64,000 nucleotides of DNA from Candidatus Binatus sp. (GCF_030646925.1 NZ_JAUSKL010000046.1:18891-82890); one strand, 5' to 3'. Shown: positions 7,311 to 15,978, counted from the first letter of the stretch. The notes: generated by a model not told the origin, from the letters alone. Translations and numbers: made by a program.

Positions 7311-8186
7311 TCACGAGCGGAATCGGCGCGTGAGATCGTGGTAGGCGTCGATTCGGCGATCGCGCAGGAACGGCCAACTGCGCCGCGTTTCTTCGATTTT
7401 TTTAAGATCGCATTCGACCACTAGCGTCTCTTCGTCGCTGCCGCCGGCGCGCGCGATCACCTGTCCGAACGGATCGGCGACGAACGAATCGCCCCAGAAT
7501 TCGAGCTCGCCCTCGATTCCGACCCGGTTGACCGCCGCGACGAATACGCCGTTGGCGATTGCGTGGCTGCGCTGAATCGTCTCCCATGCATCGCGCTGAA
7601 CGGGACGGACGCCGGCGGGCTCGCCGTGCCACCATCCGATCGCGGTGGGATAGAAAATAATCTGCGCACCCGCCATCGCGGTCAAACGCGCCGCCTCGGG
7701 AAACCACTGATCCCAGCATACGAGCACGCCGACCGAGGCGTGCGCGGTGGGATGCGCGCCAAAATCGAGGTCGCCGGGCGTGAAATAGTATTTTTCGTAG
7801 AAGCGCGGATCGTCGGGGATATGCATCTTGCGATAGCGCCCCGCGATCTCGCCGGTCTCGTCGATGACGACCGAAGTGTTGTGATAAACGCCCGCGGCGC
7901 GGCGCTCGAACAGCGACGCTATGATCGAAATCTTGCGCGACTTGGCGATTTTGCCGAGCGCTTCGGTCGAGGGTCCGGGAATCGGCTCGGCGAGTTCGAA
8001 TGCGGCCTGGTCCTCGGTCTGACACGGGTAGTGCGAGCGAAAAAGTTCCTGCGTGCAGACGATTTGAGCGCCGCGCGCGGCGGCTTCCTCGATTTTGGCG
8101 ATCGCTTTATCGAGATTGAGGTGCGGCTCGGGCGCGCAGCTCATCTGGATTAGCCCGATCGCGACCGTGTCGATCTCCGTCGCCAT
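7311..8186 (-). CDS. aguB: N-carbamoylputrescine amidohydrolase (nitrilase family)
   Basis: Converts N-carbamoylputrescine to putrescine, CO2 and ammonia. The 291-residue product starts at ATG 8186 (MATEIDTVAIGLIQ); the open frame further upstream covers non-coding DNA and the SRP RNA antisense. The nitrilase triad is visible: Glu47 (CTQELF), Lys120 (YRKMHIPDD) and Cys157 (VLVCWDQWFPEAAR). FYEKYYFTPGD and GWWHGEP are typical of carbamoylputrescine amidases. The gene sits directly upstream of aguA, which supports the specific substrate over a generic nitrilase. Confidence 0.93.
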   Translation of the reverse strand: MATEIDTVAIGLIQMSCAPEPHLNLDKAIAKIEEAAARGAQIVCTQELFRSHYPCQTEDQAAFELAEPIPGPSTEALGKIAKSRKISIIASLFERRAAGVYHNTSVVIDETGEIAGRYRKMHIPDDPRFYEKYYFTPGDLDFGAHPTAHASVGVLVCWDQWFPEAARLTAMAGAQIIFYPTAIGWWHGEPAGVRPVQRDAWETIQRSHAIANGVFVAAVNRVGIEGELEFWGDSFVADPFGQVIARAGGSDEETLVVECDLKKIEETRRSWPFLRDRRIDAYHDLTRRFRS

Positions 8187-8273
8187 GTCCAAGTTGATAG
8201 CAACCACCGCCGCTTCATGCCACCGCGGGCACGAATCGCGATGAATCGACGCCGATCGCTCGTCCACGCGGGG

Positions 8274-8303
8274 TTGCATAACTCGCGTCTGTGATATTGT
8301 AAT
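8274..8303 (+). promoter_or_regulatory. Likely sigma70-type promoter for SRP RNA and dnaX
   Basis: TTGCAT (8274-8279), an 18-base spacer and TGTAAT (8298-8303) lie about 35 bases before the SRP RNA. It faces away from aguB, whose start is at 8186. Confidence 0.45.
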
Positions 8304-8341
8304 GATGCGCGCAAAATCGATCGCGCATGGAGCAACTTTTC

Positions 8342-8476
8342 GAAGCTGCCTGCCGCTGATAGCCGGGTCCTGCGCAAGGGAAGGCCGCGAACCCCGCCAG
8401 GTCCGGAAGGAAGCAACGGCACCGGCTGCAACCCTGTGCCGCAGGGGTGCCTGGCTATCATCCGACGGGCAGCTTC
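8342..8476 (+). ncRNA. ffs: Signal recognition particle RNA, small bacterial (4.5S) type
   Basis: The conserved SRP apical domain is clear: GTCCGGAAGGAAGCA at 8401-8415 preceded by CCGCCAG and followed by the matching arm CTGTGCCGCAGGGGTGCCTGGC. Outer stems pair GAAGCTGCC (8342-8350) with GGCAGCTTC (8468-8476) and TGATAGCC (8357-8364) with GGCTATCA (8453-8460). The length suits the short SRP RNA without an Alu domain. It binds Ffh to target nascent membrane proteins. It lies 16 bases before dnaX, a neighbourhood seen in many bacteria. Ends are estimated from the helix. Confidence 0.95.
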
Positions 8477-8492
8477 GATCTGATATTTCGCG

Positions 8493-10424
8493 ATGGCCGA
8501 GACCCCGACACATCTGGTACTCCCGCGCAAATGGCGGCCCGAGCAATTCTCCGAACTGGTCGGCCAATCGCACGTGACGCGCACGCTCAGCGAGGCGCTT
8601 AGGCGTGGGCGAATCGCGCACGCGTTCCTCTTCACCGGGATTCGCGGCGTCGGCAAGACGACTGCGGCGCGCATCCTCGCGCGATGCCTCAACTGCGAGA
8701 AGGGTCCGACGCCCGAGCCGTGCGGCGAATGCGCGGCGTGCGTCGAGATTCGCGCGGGCCGCGCGCTCGACGTGAGCGAGATCGACGGCGCCACCTATCG
8801 CAAGATCGACGACGCGCGCGCGATCATCGAGAATCTCAGCTACCGGCCCGCGCGCGATCGATTCAAGATTTATATTATCGACGAAGCGCATCAACTGACC
8901 GACCAGGCCTTCAACGCGCTGCTGAAAACGCTCGAGGAGCCGCCGCCGCACGTCAAGTTTATTTTGGCGACGACTGAGCCGCAGAAGATGCCCGAGACGA
9001 TTCTCTCGCGGCTGCAGCGCTACGATTTTCGCCGCATCCCATACGCGACGATTCTCGAGCGGCTGAAGGATCTAGCGCATCGCGAGGAGATCGAGATCGA
9101 GGAGTCGGCGCTGAGATTGGTCGCGCGAGAAGCTGGTGGCAGCATGCGCGACGGCGAGCGGATGCTCGAGACAGCGATCGCGACTTCGGCCGGCAAAGTG
9201 ACGGAGACGGAAGTCGCATCGTCGCTCGGCGTCGCGAGCCGCACCGCGGTGCTCAAGATCACCGACGCGATTCTCGATAAGAACGCCGCCGAAGCGCTGC
9301 GCGGTGTGCGCGAACTCGCAAATCGCGGCGCCAACCTCGAATCGCTCGGCCGCGATTTGCTCGAGACGCTCCGAAATCTCGCGATCGCGAAGCTGCCGGC
9401 AACTGACTCGCAGAGCGCGCTCGACGACATCCCGGATCACGAAGTCGCGGAATTGAAGCGGCTCGCGGGCCGCGCCAGCGCGCGCGATATCATGCGCCTC
9501 TTTCATCTGATGGCCGAATCGCAGGAGCAGCTTATCCGCTCGCCGTATCCGGACCTGCTGCTCGAGATGGCCGTGGTGCGGATGGCGTCGCTGGCGGCGG
9601 TGATCGATGCGGATGAGTTGCTGCGCGCGATCGGATCGAGCGGCGCGGCACCGCAGTCGTCGTCGGGCGGAGGCAGCAGCGGAGGATCGCGCGGCGGCGC
9701 GCCTCCAGAGCCGCCGGCGAAGGAGCCCGCCTCGGGCACGCGCCGGCTCCGCGTCGAGGGCGAAGTCAAAGCCGACGCGCCGCTCAGAAAGCCGCTGGCG
9801 CCTGATAGCGGCGCTCGCGATCTGCCCGAACTGCGCGATTTCATTCGCTCGCGCCGTGCTGCGCTGGCGGGCTTCATGGAGCAGGGCGCGGGTCTCGCGA
9901 TTGCGGGCAACCTGCTGACGCTGTCTGCGCGCAACGACATCTATATTCGATATCTGAACGACAACAAGTCGGCGATCGCGGATCTCGCGAGCGAACATTT
10001 CGGCCGCAAAATCCGCGTCGAGCTTTCGACTGAAGGCCTCGCGTTCGCGGCGTCGAGCGGCACCGGGAATCGCGCGCCGACGACGCCAACTTCGTCGAAT
10101 GAATCTCCGCGCGAGCCGGAACGTGCGGCGCCCGCTGCGATGCAGGCATCGAAGGCGGCGATCGCACCTGCGCGATCGGCTGAGTCATCGCAGAATCGAA
10201 TCGACAGGCTGCCGCTCAAAAAAAATAATGGAATCGCGTCCGCGGCCACAAATGCGACCGCGCCGCTGCGCGCGGCGACGCCCGAAGAAAAGCAGGCGGT
10301 GCTGACGGATCCGGCGGTGCGGCGAATTTTCGACTCGCTCGACGCGCGCCTGGTCGAGCTCAAAGTACCGACTTCCAACTCGAGCGTGGCCGAAAAAGGC
10401 GGCGCCGATATCGATTCAAAGTAG
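8493..10424 (+). CDS. dnaX: DNA polymerase III subunit tau/gamma (clamp loader ATPase)
   Basis: Loads the sliding clamp at the replication fork. The 643-residue product has Walker A GIRGVGKTT (49-57), the zinc-binding cysteines CLNCEKGPTPEPCGECAAC (from about 64), Walker B IIDEAH, and sensor 1 region FILATTEPQKMPETILSR. The familiar SRC arginine-finger motif reads SRL here. Domain III reaches to about residue 365, then comes a Ser/Gly/Pro-rich linker, a KH-like domain and a low-complexity tail. A run of eight A at 10218-10225 lies in Lys576-Lys577-Asn578; a -1 slip or one added A would run straight into TAA and give a protein of about 578 residues. The gene is followed by ybaB and recR as in many genomes. 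Confidence 0.95.
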   Translation: MAETPTHLVLPRKWRPEQFSELVGQSHVTRTLSEALRRGRIAHAFLFTGIRGVGKTTAARILARCLNCEKGPTPEPCGECAACVEIRAGRALDVSEIDGATYRKIDDARAIIENLSYRPARDRFKIYIIDEAHQLTDQAFNALLKTLEEPPPHVKFILATTEPQKMPETILSRLQRYDFRRIPYATILERLKDLAHREEIEIEESALRLVAREAGGSMRDGERMLETAIATSAGKVTETEVASSLGVASRTAVLKITDAILDKNAAEALRGVRELANRGANLESLGRDLLETLRNLAIAKLPATDSQSALDDIPDHEVAELKRLAGRASARDIMRLFHLMAESQEQLIRSPYPDLLLEMAVVRMASLAAVIDADELLRAIGSSGAAPQSSSGGGSSGGSRGGAPPEPPAKEPASGTRRLRVEGEVKADAPLRKPLAPDSGARDLPELRDFIRSRRAALAGFMEQGAGLAIAGNLLTLSARNDIYIRYLNDNKSAIADLASEHFGRKIRVELSTEGLAFAASSGTGNRAPTTPTSSNESPREPERAAPAAMQASKAAIAPARSAESSQNRIDRLPLKKNNGIASAATNATAPLRAATPEEKQAVLTDPAVRRIFDSLDARLVELKVPTSNSSVAEKGGADIDSK

Positions 10425-10470
10425 AAGGCGTCGCGGTTCAGGGGACCCGCGGCGGGGAGTGAGATAGATC

Positions 10471-10800
10471 GTGGCACAAATGGATTTGGCGGCGCTGATG
10501 CAACAGGCGCAAGCGCTGCAAGCGAAGATGCAGGAGATGCAGGAAGCGGCGGCGGCCAAGACCGTCGAGGCGCAATCGGGCGGCGGGATGGTGCGGGTGG
10601 TGGTGGACGGCACGATGCGCGTGCGCAAAATCGAAATCGATCATGCGATCGTGGCCGCGGGCGACAAATCGATGCTCGAAGATTTGATCCAGGTCGCGGT
10701 CAACGACGGAATCGCGCGCGCGCAACAACTGCTCGCCGAGGAGATGGGCAAGCTCGGGCCGCTCGGCAATCTCAAGATTCCCGGTTTCGGCGCCGAATGA
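10471..10800 (+). CDS. ybaB: YbaB/EbfC family nucleoid-associated protein
   Basis: A 109-residue DNA-binding protein that forms dimers and coats the nucleoid. The N-terminal helix (MDLAALMQQAQALQAKMQEMQ) is followed by the core GGGMVRVVVDGTMRVRKIEID and the C-terminal helix. The start is GTG at 10471, preceded by GGGGAGTGAG at 10454-10463 as the ribosome binding site. It stands between dnaX and recR, the common conserved order, and is probably co-transcribed with both. Confidence 0.93.
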   Translation: MAQMDLAALMQQAQALQAKMQEMQEAAAAKTVEAQSGGGMVRVVVDGTMRVRKIEIDHAIVAAGDKSMLEDLIQVAVNDGIARAQQLLAEEMGKLGPLGNLKIPGFGAE

Positions 10801-10843
10801 CGGAGCGCGCAATGACGGAGCCCGCAACTGGGGAGTCCGATTG

Positions 10844-11467
10844 ATGGCGGAGAATCTGAAGCGTCAGGACGGCCTGCCGCCCGCGATGGCGCGACTCGTC
10901 AAGGAACTCTCACGCTTGCCGGGTATCGGCGAGAAGACCGCTGCGCGGCTCGCGTTCAATCTGCTGAATCGTCCGCGCGACCAAGTGATCGCGCTCGCGG
11001 AGTCGCTGCTCGAAATGAAAGAGCGGATCGGTCTCTGCGCGGAATGCTTCGGGCTGTCGGATCATCCGCGATGCCAAATCTGCGACGATGCGGCGCGCGA
11101 GCGCGATGTGATCTGCGTGGTCGAGGGGCCGGCAGACTTGATGGCGATCGAGCGCGCGCGAAGTTTCAACGGCGTCTATCACGTGCTGAACGGCGCGCTC
11201 GCGCCGCTCGACGGAATCGGCCCCGACGATGTCAAGATGAAGGAACTGTTCGCGCGCGTCGATCCGCCGGCCGGAATCCGCGAAGTGATCATCGCGACTA
11301 ACGCGACGGTCGAAGGCGAGGCGACGGCGCTCTATATCGCGCGGATGCTGAAACCGCTCGGCGTGAAGATCACGCGCCTCGCGCGCGGATTGCCGGCGGG
11401 CGGCGATCTTGAATACAGCGACTCCGCGACCTTGACCAGCGCGCTCAGCGGCCGCCGCGAACTGTAA
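10844..11467 (+). CDS. recR: Recombination mediator protein RecR
   Basis: Works with RecO and RecF to load RecA on gapped DNA. The 207-residue product begins at ATG 10844 with GGGGAG nine bases upstream (a TTG at 10841 is also in frame). Order of parts: HhH region LSRLPGIGEKTAARLAFNLL, zinc finger CAECFGLSDHPRCQIC (four Cys), Toprim domain with VVEGPADLMAIE and NATVEGEATALYIARML, and the C-terminal LPAGGDLEYSDSATLTSAL. All are intact. Confidence 0.96.
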   Translation: MAENLKRQDGLPPAMARLVKELSRLPGIGEKTAARLAFNLLNRPRDQVIALAESLLEMKERIGLCAECFGLSDHPRCQICDDAARERDVICVVEGPADLMAIERARSFNGVYHVLNGALAPLDGIGPDDVKMKELFARVDPPAGIREVIIATNATVEGEATALYIARMLKPLGVKITRLARGLPAGGDLEYSDSATLTSALSGRREL

Positions 11468-11508
11468 CCGCGCTACCTGAAATCTCGGCGCGATGCTAAT
11501 CTAGGTTC

Positions 11509-11724
11509 GTGATCGAACTACCAATCATTCTGGTCCCTGGCGAGGACGGTTACATCGTCGCCGAGTGCCCGATCATTCCGGGATGCATCAGCCAGGGCCG
11601 CAATCGCGAAGAAGCGCTCGACAATATCCGCGAAGCAATCGAGCTCTGCCTGGAGAATCGCGAGAGCGAAGGTTGGGAACTGCCGAGCGACTATGAAGTC
11701 GTGCGACTCCCGCTGCACGGCTGA
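11509..11724 (+). CDS. HicB-like antitoxin, short form
   Basis: A 71-residue protein from GTG 11509 with the HicB partial RNase-H-like fold: EDGYIVAECPIIPGCISQGRNREEALDNIREAIELCLE. It lacks a C-terminal DNA-binding domain, as many short HicB proteins do. The next gene, 3 bases downstream, is a HicA-like toxin, so the two make a toxin-antitoxin module in which HicB blocks HicA. The order antitoxin-toxin is the reverse of E. coli hicAB but frequent elsewhere. Confidence 0.85.
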   Translation: MIELPIILVPGEDGYIVAECPIIPGCISQGRNREEALDNIREAIELCLENRESEGWELPSDYEVVRLPLHG

Positions 11725-11727
11725 GAT

Positions 11728-11955
11728 GTGCCGCCCGCTGCTGGTTTACCGGTAATTTCAGGAGCAGTTTGCATCACTGCGCTCAAGAAACTTGGCTATC
11801 GGCAAGCTCGGCAGAAAGGCAGTCACGTTCGATTGGTTTGCGAAAATCGTGGTCCCGTCACTGTTCCTCTTCACGCGACGCTTGACCGGGGAACTTTACG
11901 TGCGATCATTCGCACTGTCGAAATAACGGTCGAGGAATTCACCGCTCTAATCTGA
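11728..11955 (+). CDS. HicA-like mRNA interferase toxin
   Basis: A 75-residue protein with the double-stranded-RNA-binding-like HicA fold: SGAVCITALKKLGYRQARQKGSHVRLVCENRGPVTVPLHATLDRGTLRAIIRTVEITVEEF. The His of GSHVRL is the residue needed for RNA cleavage in the family. The start is taken as GTG 11728; the first eight residues (PPAAGLPV) are not typical, and a later start is possible. It pairs with the HicB gene just upstream. Confidence 0.83.
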   Translation: MPPAAGLPVISGAVCITALKKLGYRQARQKGSHVRLVCENRGPVTVPLHATLDRGTLRAIIRTVEITVEEFTALI

Positions 11956-11996
11956 TCCCATCAATTCAAATACCCAACGTTCCTAATCCACTTGCG

Positions 11997-12356
11997 ATGA
12001 AGAATACGAAAATCGTTGCCAGGGTTGGCGCCGCGATGCTGGCGCCAATTTTCACAGTGGCGATATCCGCCTGCGGCAAGTCCGCGCCGCGCACGCCCGC
12101 GATGCAGGGGCGAATCGTTTACATGACCAACTGCGTCGTGTGCCACAACGCCGACCCGAATCTGGCCGGCAGCCAGGGACCGCCGATCGCGGGTTCATCG
12201 CGCGAGCTGGTCGAGGATCGCGTGCTTAATCTGCAGTATCCGCCGGGCTACACGCCCAAGCGCACGACCCATGCGATGCGCGCGTTGCCGCAGCTCGCCG
12301 GCCAGATCGACAATATCGTCGCGTTCCTCGACGAAGCGGCGAAGCAGAAGAAGTAG
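11997..12356 (+). CDS. Lipoprotein cytochrome c, single haem
   Basis: A 119-residue protein with a lipoprotein signal (ISAC, lipid-bearing Cys26), then one haem site CVVCH at residues 46-50 and a likely axial Met in TTHAMRALPQL. The tail LAGQIDNIVAFLDEAAKQ is the usual last helix of class I cytochromes c. It faces the leftward PuuD-like membrane gene across a terminator. In true PuuD proteins a cytochrome c domain is fused to the membrane part; the neighbourhood raises the idea of a split arrangement, which is inference. Confidence 0.87.
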   Translation: MKNTKIVARVGAAMLAPIFTVAISACGKSAPRTPAMQGRIVYMTNCVVCHNADPNLAGSQGPPIAGSSRELVEDRVLNLQYPPGYTPKRTTHAMRALPQLAGQIDNIVAFLDEAAKQKK

Positions 12357-12376
12357 CGCGGCAAATTCCTGCGCCG

Positions 12377-12410
12377 AAAAAAGAGCCGTGGATCTCGTTT
12401 CCACGGCTCT
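12377..12410 (-). terminator. Rho-independent terminator of the PuuD-like gene
   Basis: A perfect 10-bp stem, AGAGCCGTGG (12382-12391) with CCACGGCTCT (12401-12410), 9-base loop. On the minus strand it is followed by six T (the last one paired within the stem). It lies 24 bases after the stop at 12434. On the plus strand there is no T run, so it serves mainly the leftward gene. Confidence 0.85.
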
Positions 12411-12433
12411 CGTCGATTCGCGAAATTTCTGTG

Positions 12434-13129
12434 CTAGTGGCAGGTCACCCAGATCACGACAATCAAAACCAGCCAGAGGGCCAAGCCTGAGTGAATCGTC
12501 CCGGAAATCGAATCAAGCGGCTTCTTGGTCGGGCCTTGCGTGCCGACGAGCGCATTCGCCTCGACGATCGCGAGTATGATCAGCGTAATCACCAGCCACG
12601 CCGTGAGGCCGCCCGAGGTCGCCTCGTTGAACAGATTGTAGTGGCTCGCGGCGCCCATAAAGAACAGCATCGGAATTGAGAACAAAGTGTTGGTGCGCGA
12701 AGCGAGCGCCGCGCGCCTTCCAGCGGGCGCCGCCGCGGGATTCGCCGCCGCGCCGCCTGCGGTCGCGACCGCGTTGGCGATAATTATTTTCTGATTGGGC
12801 CAGATGACGAACCACACGTTGGCCCACATAATAAGTCCCATGAAACCGCCGGTGAAGATCGCGACCGTCCACGGCGTCATCGCGTAGTTGAGGCGCATCG
12901 CCCACCACATCAGCAGGTAGAGCAAGCCGAAAATAACCGTGCCCATCGCGCCCCAGCGGAACCACCAGAGCGCGCGCGGCACCAGTTTCTGGATCGCGCC
13001 GCTGCGCACCGCCGGATCGGTTTCGCCGAAAAACGGCGTCTGTACCAGGTTGAAATAATAGAGCAAGCCGATCCACGTGATGCCGAAAAGGAAGTGCAGC
13101 CATCGGAGCAGCATCAGGGTAAGGTCCAT
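12434..13129 (-). CDS. PuuD-like (urate hydroxylase N-terminal domain) membrane protein
   Basis: 231 residues with about seven membrane helices. The N-terminal LRWLHFLFGITWIGLLYYFNLVQTPF, followed by ALWWFRWGAMGT, IMWANVWFVIWPNQ and SHYNLF, matches the membrane part of PuuD-type proteins (Urate_ox_N). It lacks the C-terminal cytochrome c domain of full PuuD. Start is ATG 13129 with GAGGAG about 10 bases upstream. The only haem protein near is the convergent lipoprotein cytochrome c. Function in urate oxidation is uncertain, since no purine genes are adjacent; a quinol- or haem-linked redox role is possible. Confidence 0.75.
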   Translation of the reverse strand: MDLTLMLLRWLHFLFGITWIGLLYYFNLVQTPFFGETDPAVRSGAIQKLVPRALWWFRWGAMGTVIFGLLYLLMWWAMRLNYAMTPWTVAIFTGGFMGLIMWANVWFVIWPNQKIIIANAVATAGGAAANPAAAPAGRRAALASRTNTLFSIPMLFFMGAASHYNLFNEATSGGLTAWLVITLIILAIVEANALVGTQGPTKKPLDSISGTIHSGLALWLVLIVVIWVTCH

Positions 13130-13501
13130 CAATTATCCTCCTCGTCCGTTGTGATCCCCCGCGTAGTACAGCGACTTGTTTTTCACAGCATCGGGGCTTT
13201 TGCAACAGCCCGCCGACCAGCAGCACGATAGCGCCTCGATTTGGCGAACTACGCAATAGCCAATGTGACGAGCTACAGAAGTAGCCAATCTGAATAGTCA
13301 GTTACGAAGCAGCGAACTCAACTGAGTAATCGCGCGCGGCCACGCCGACCGAAATTTGCTCCGATGCGGAATCGTGCAGTACAATTCTGGTAGGCACTGG
13401 CAGCCTGCCGCCGAGCGCAATCAACGACGAATCGCCTGCAGGAAATCAACCCCCATACCGCGTCCGGCATCATTGCCGATGCGAAAGGACGGTCTTTTAC
13501 T
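13130..13501. other. Intergenic region upstream of sod
   Basis: Divergent region between the PuuD-like gene and sodB with no gene seen. It holds a promoter-like element at 13356-13385 and two imperfect direct repeats of about 20 bases (around 13249-13268 and 13273-13293, each ending TAGCCAAT then C/G and TG) of unknown use. Confidence 0.5.
13356..13385 (+). promoter_or_regulatory. Likely sigma70-type promoter of sodB
   Basis: TTGCTC (13356-13361) and TACAAT (13380-13385) with an 18-base spacer, about 115 bases before the start codon. Confidence 0.4.
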
Positions 13502-14083
13502 ATGGCCTTTGAACTTCCCCCGCTTCCCTACTCGATGGACGCGCTCCAACCTTACATCTCGGCGGAGACGCTCGAATATCATCACGGCAAGCATCACGTG
13601 GCCTACGTGAAGAAGGCGAATGAGCTGGTCGCGAAGAGCAAGTTCGCCAACGCCTCGCTCGAGGAGATCCTGAAAACCGCCGAGCCGGGTCCGCTCTTCA
13701 ATAACGTCGAGCAGCACTACAATCATTCGTTCTACTGGAAGACTCTTGCCCCGAAGGCTGGCGGCGAGCCGAAAGGACCGATCGCCGACGCGATCAAGCA
13801 AGCGTTCGGCAGCTTCGCGGCGTTCAAGAAAAAATTCAGCAAGGCGGCCGACGAGCATTTCGGCAGCGGATGGGCCTGGCTGATACGGAACTCGAGCGGC
13901 GCACTCGAAGTGGTATCGACGCACGACGCCGGATGCCCGATTCGGCAAGGGCAGACGCCGATCATCACGTGCGACGTGTGGGAGCACGCGTATTACATCG
14001 ATTATCGCAACGAGCGTCCCAAATACGTCGAAGGATTCTGGAATCTGGTGAACTGGGAATTCGCGAACAAAAATCTGAAATAG
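13502..14083 (+). CDS. sodB: Superoxide dismutase, Fe/Mn family (Fe-like)
   Basis: Dismutates superoxide to peroxide and oxygen. The 193-residue product has no signal peptide, so it acts in the cytoplasm. Metal ligands of the family are visible: His27 (LEYHHGKHH), the His of YNHSFYW, and Asp and His of DVWEHAYYIDY. The second-sphere Gln lies in VEQHYNH, the position used in iron-type enzymes; PIITCDVWEHAYYIDYRNERPKYVEGFWNLVNW is also iron-like. Monocistronic, with its own promoter. Confidence 0.95.
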   Translation: MAFELPPLPYSMDALQPYISAETLEYHHGKHHVAYVKKANELVAKSKFANASLEEILKTAEPGPLFNNVEQHYNHSFYWKTLAPKAGGEPKGPIADAIKQAFGSFAAFKKKFSKAADEHFGSGWAWLIRNSSGALEVVSTHDAGCPIRQGQTPIITCDVWEHAYYIDYRNERPKYVEGFWNLVNWEFANKNLK

Positions 14084-14179
14084 ACGCGGTGCCGATTTCG
14101 CTTTGCGGGACCAATTCTCCGTACTAGAGTCGGCTTGATATCGCGACTCGGAAGTGCGCGACAGAAGGAGAATCCCGCA

Positions 14180-14902
14180 ATGCAGCAGCTCGAAAATCGC
14201 GTGGCGATCATCACCGGCGGCACTGGCGCTCTCGGCCGCGCCGTGAGCGAGAACTTTCTGACGGCGGGCGCGCGCGTCGCGATTCCATGGGTCGTCGAAG
14301 CGGAAGTGCCGATGCTCGAGGCTCAGCTCGGCAACCGGTTTCCCTCGTCCGCGACCTTCCTCAAGAAGGCCGACGTATGCGACGAGAAACTGTTCGGCGA
14401 TTTCGCCGCCGAAGTCGAATCGAAGTGGGGCAAGATCGACATTCTCGTGAACCTCGTCGGCGGTTTCTGGGGCGGTTCATCGATCGCTCAGACGAGCATG
14501 GCAGAATGGCAGGCGATGTTCGATCTGAACGTCAAGCCGACTTTTATCTGCTGCAAAACGGTCGCGCCGATCATGCAGAAAAACAAGTGGGGCCGAATCG
14601 TATCGGTGACCTCGCGCACCGGCCTGCTCGGCGCCGGCGACTACGCCGCGTACGCGGTCGCGAAGGGCGCAATCGCGACGTTTACCGTGTCGCTTGCCGA
14701 AGAACTGCTCGCCGACGGCGTGATGGTCAATGCGATCGCGCCTAGCACGATCGACACTGAAGCGAATCGCAAGGCGATGCCCAATGCGAAGCATGAGAAA
14801 TGGGTGAAGCCCGAGGATATCGCGCGGACGCTCAATTTTCTCTGCTCGGACGATTGCCGCGTGACGTCGGGCGCGATCGTCCCGGTTTACGGCAAGGCCT
14901 GA
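14180..14902 (+). CDS. Short-chain dehydrogenase/reductase
   Basis: A 240-residue classical SDR. ATG 14180 is preceded by GAAGGAGA at 14164-14171; an in-frame start at 14135 has no such site. TGGTGALG (residues about 11-18) is the nucleotide-binding glycine motif, NLVGG replaces the common NNAG, SVTSRTG holds the catalytic Ser, and YAAYAVAKGA the Tyr and Lys. No specific substrate can be assigned. Its nearest partners on the map are sod and a divergent hydrolase, which gives no clue. Confidence 0.85.
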   Translation: MQQLENRVAIITGGTGALGRAVSENFLTAGARVAIPWVVEAEVPMLEAQLGNRFPSSATFLKKADVCDEKLFGDFAAEVESKWGKIDILVNLVGGFWGGSSIAQTSMAEWQAMFDLNVKPTFICCKTVAPIMQKNKWGRIVSVTSRTGLLGAGDYAAYAVAKGAIATFTVSLAEELLADGVMVNAIAPSTIDTEANRKAMPNAKHEKWVKPEDIARTLNFLCSDDCRVTSGAIVPVYGKA

Positions 14903-14920
14903 GAAACAGGTCTGCGACGA

Positions 14921-15733
14921 TCAGTGGCCCGGGTCGGGATTCGATACCGCGAGCCGGAGCCGCGGCCGAAGCGGCAATGCGAGGCGAGCGGCTATTACTC
15001 GATACACGTCGGCGCTGAACGCCATCCCGACGTGACTGCCGAGCACTTCGACGTTCTCGATCGTCGGCGCGTCGGAGTTATCGACGCAACTTTGCCAATG
15101 CACCACGCCATCGGTGCGCGAGTACACCACCGTGGTCGGCACGTCTTTCGGCGAAGTCTCGCTCATTCGCAATCCGCATGAGCACGCTTCGCTGAGGCAT
15201 CTTTCGGCTTTGCCGCGGATGCGCGCCATCGAACGCGCCACCGCCGCGACCGCGTGATTGGAAGAATCGCGTGGCCATCGGATCGGAGAACCCAGAGTGA
15301 TCACGCGCTCGACCAGTTGTGGATTGCGATGAGCCAGTTCGCGCGCGTAGATGCCGCCGAGGCTATGCCCAATTACCACGATCGGAGAATCCCACCGATC
15401 GGCGGTGCGAGCGAGCCGACTGCTCAGATGTTCGACCGATTCGCGCGGACACTGCGAGTTCGACCAGATCCCGGCAAAAACCGCGCGATGCCCCAGCCAG
15501 CGACAAAAATTTGCCATCGGCGCGAGCGTCACGTCACCCGCCATGAAGCCTGGGATCAGCATCACCGTTTTGCTGTTGGCGCGCTCAACGCGCGGCCACG
15601 GATAGCTGAGCGCGCCGAGCCAGAATAGCGAAGCCTCGAACGGAAAGCGCAGTTCGCCGAGCGAATCGAGCAAGGAGGGACGCTGTGGTTCTGCTTCCTC
15701 TGGATTGTCCGTCATGGCGTATGCTTGTGCCAT
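14921..15733 (-). CDS. Alpha/beta hydrolase, lipase-like
   Basis: 270 residues with VMLIPGFMAGD (oxyanion region) and the nucleophile elbow IGHSLGG near residue 121; LGSHVGM near the end could hold the catalytic His, and SRTDGVVHW the acid. The pattern fits triacylglycerol-lipase or PGAP1-like hydrolases with no recognised signal peptide. The start may be ATG 15733 or ATG 15715. It is convergent with the SDR gene, 18 bases apart. Confidence 0.75.
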   Translation of the reverse strand: MAQAYAMTDNPEEAEPQRPSLLDSLGELRFPFEASLFWLGALSYPWPRVERANSKTVMLIPGFMAGDVTLAPMANFCRWLGHRAVFAGIWSNSQCPRESVEHLSSRLARTADRWDSPIVVIGHSLGGIYARELAHRNPQLVERVITLGSPIRWPRDSSNHAVAAVARSMARIRGKAERCLSEACSCGLRMSETSPKDVPTTVVYSRTDGVVHWQSCVDNSDAPTIENVEVLGSHVGMAFSADVYRVIAARLALPLRPRLRLAVSNPDPGH

Positions 15734-15978
15734 CGGTGATCTAGCTCAGCAGCTCGCACCGGCAACGACGGGGAGACTATTCGTTCGCGGGGCGAAACCG
15801 CAGCCACAATCAACCCATCCACAACCATAACATAACCATTTTGTTGCGAAATCTTCAATCGAAAACTCTGCTATAGAAATGAGCATAACCAGTGCCATGA
15901 ATATCTGCATATGACCGCCGAACAGGCGCTTGAAATAAGGCGCAAATTGGGCGAAATAACCTGATTGCGAGGTGACCT

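Noticed and set aside
8187..8951. Upstream extension of aguB through the SRP RNA and dnaX start
   Set aside because: The extension is antisense to ffs and dnaX; the nitrilase domain begins at ATG 8186.
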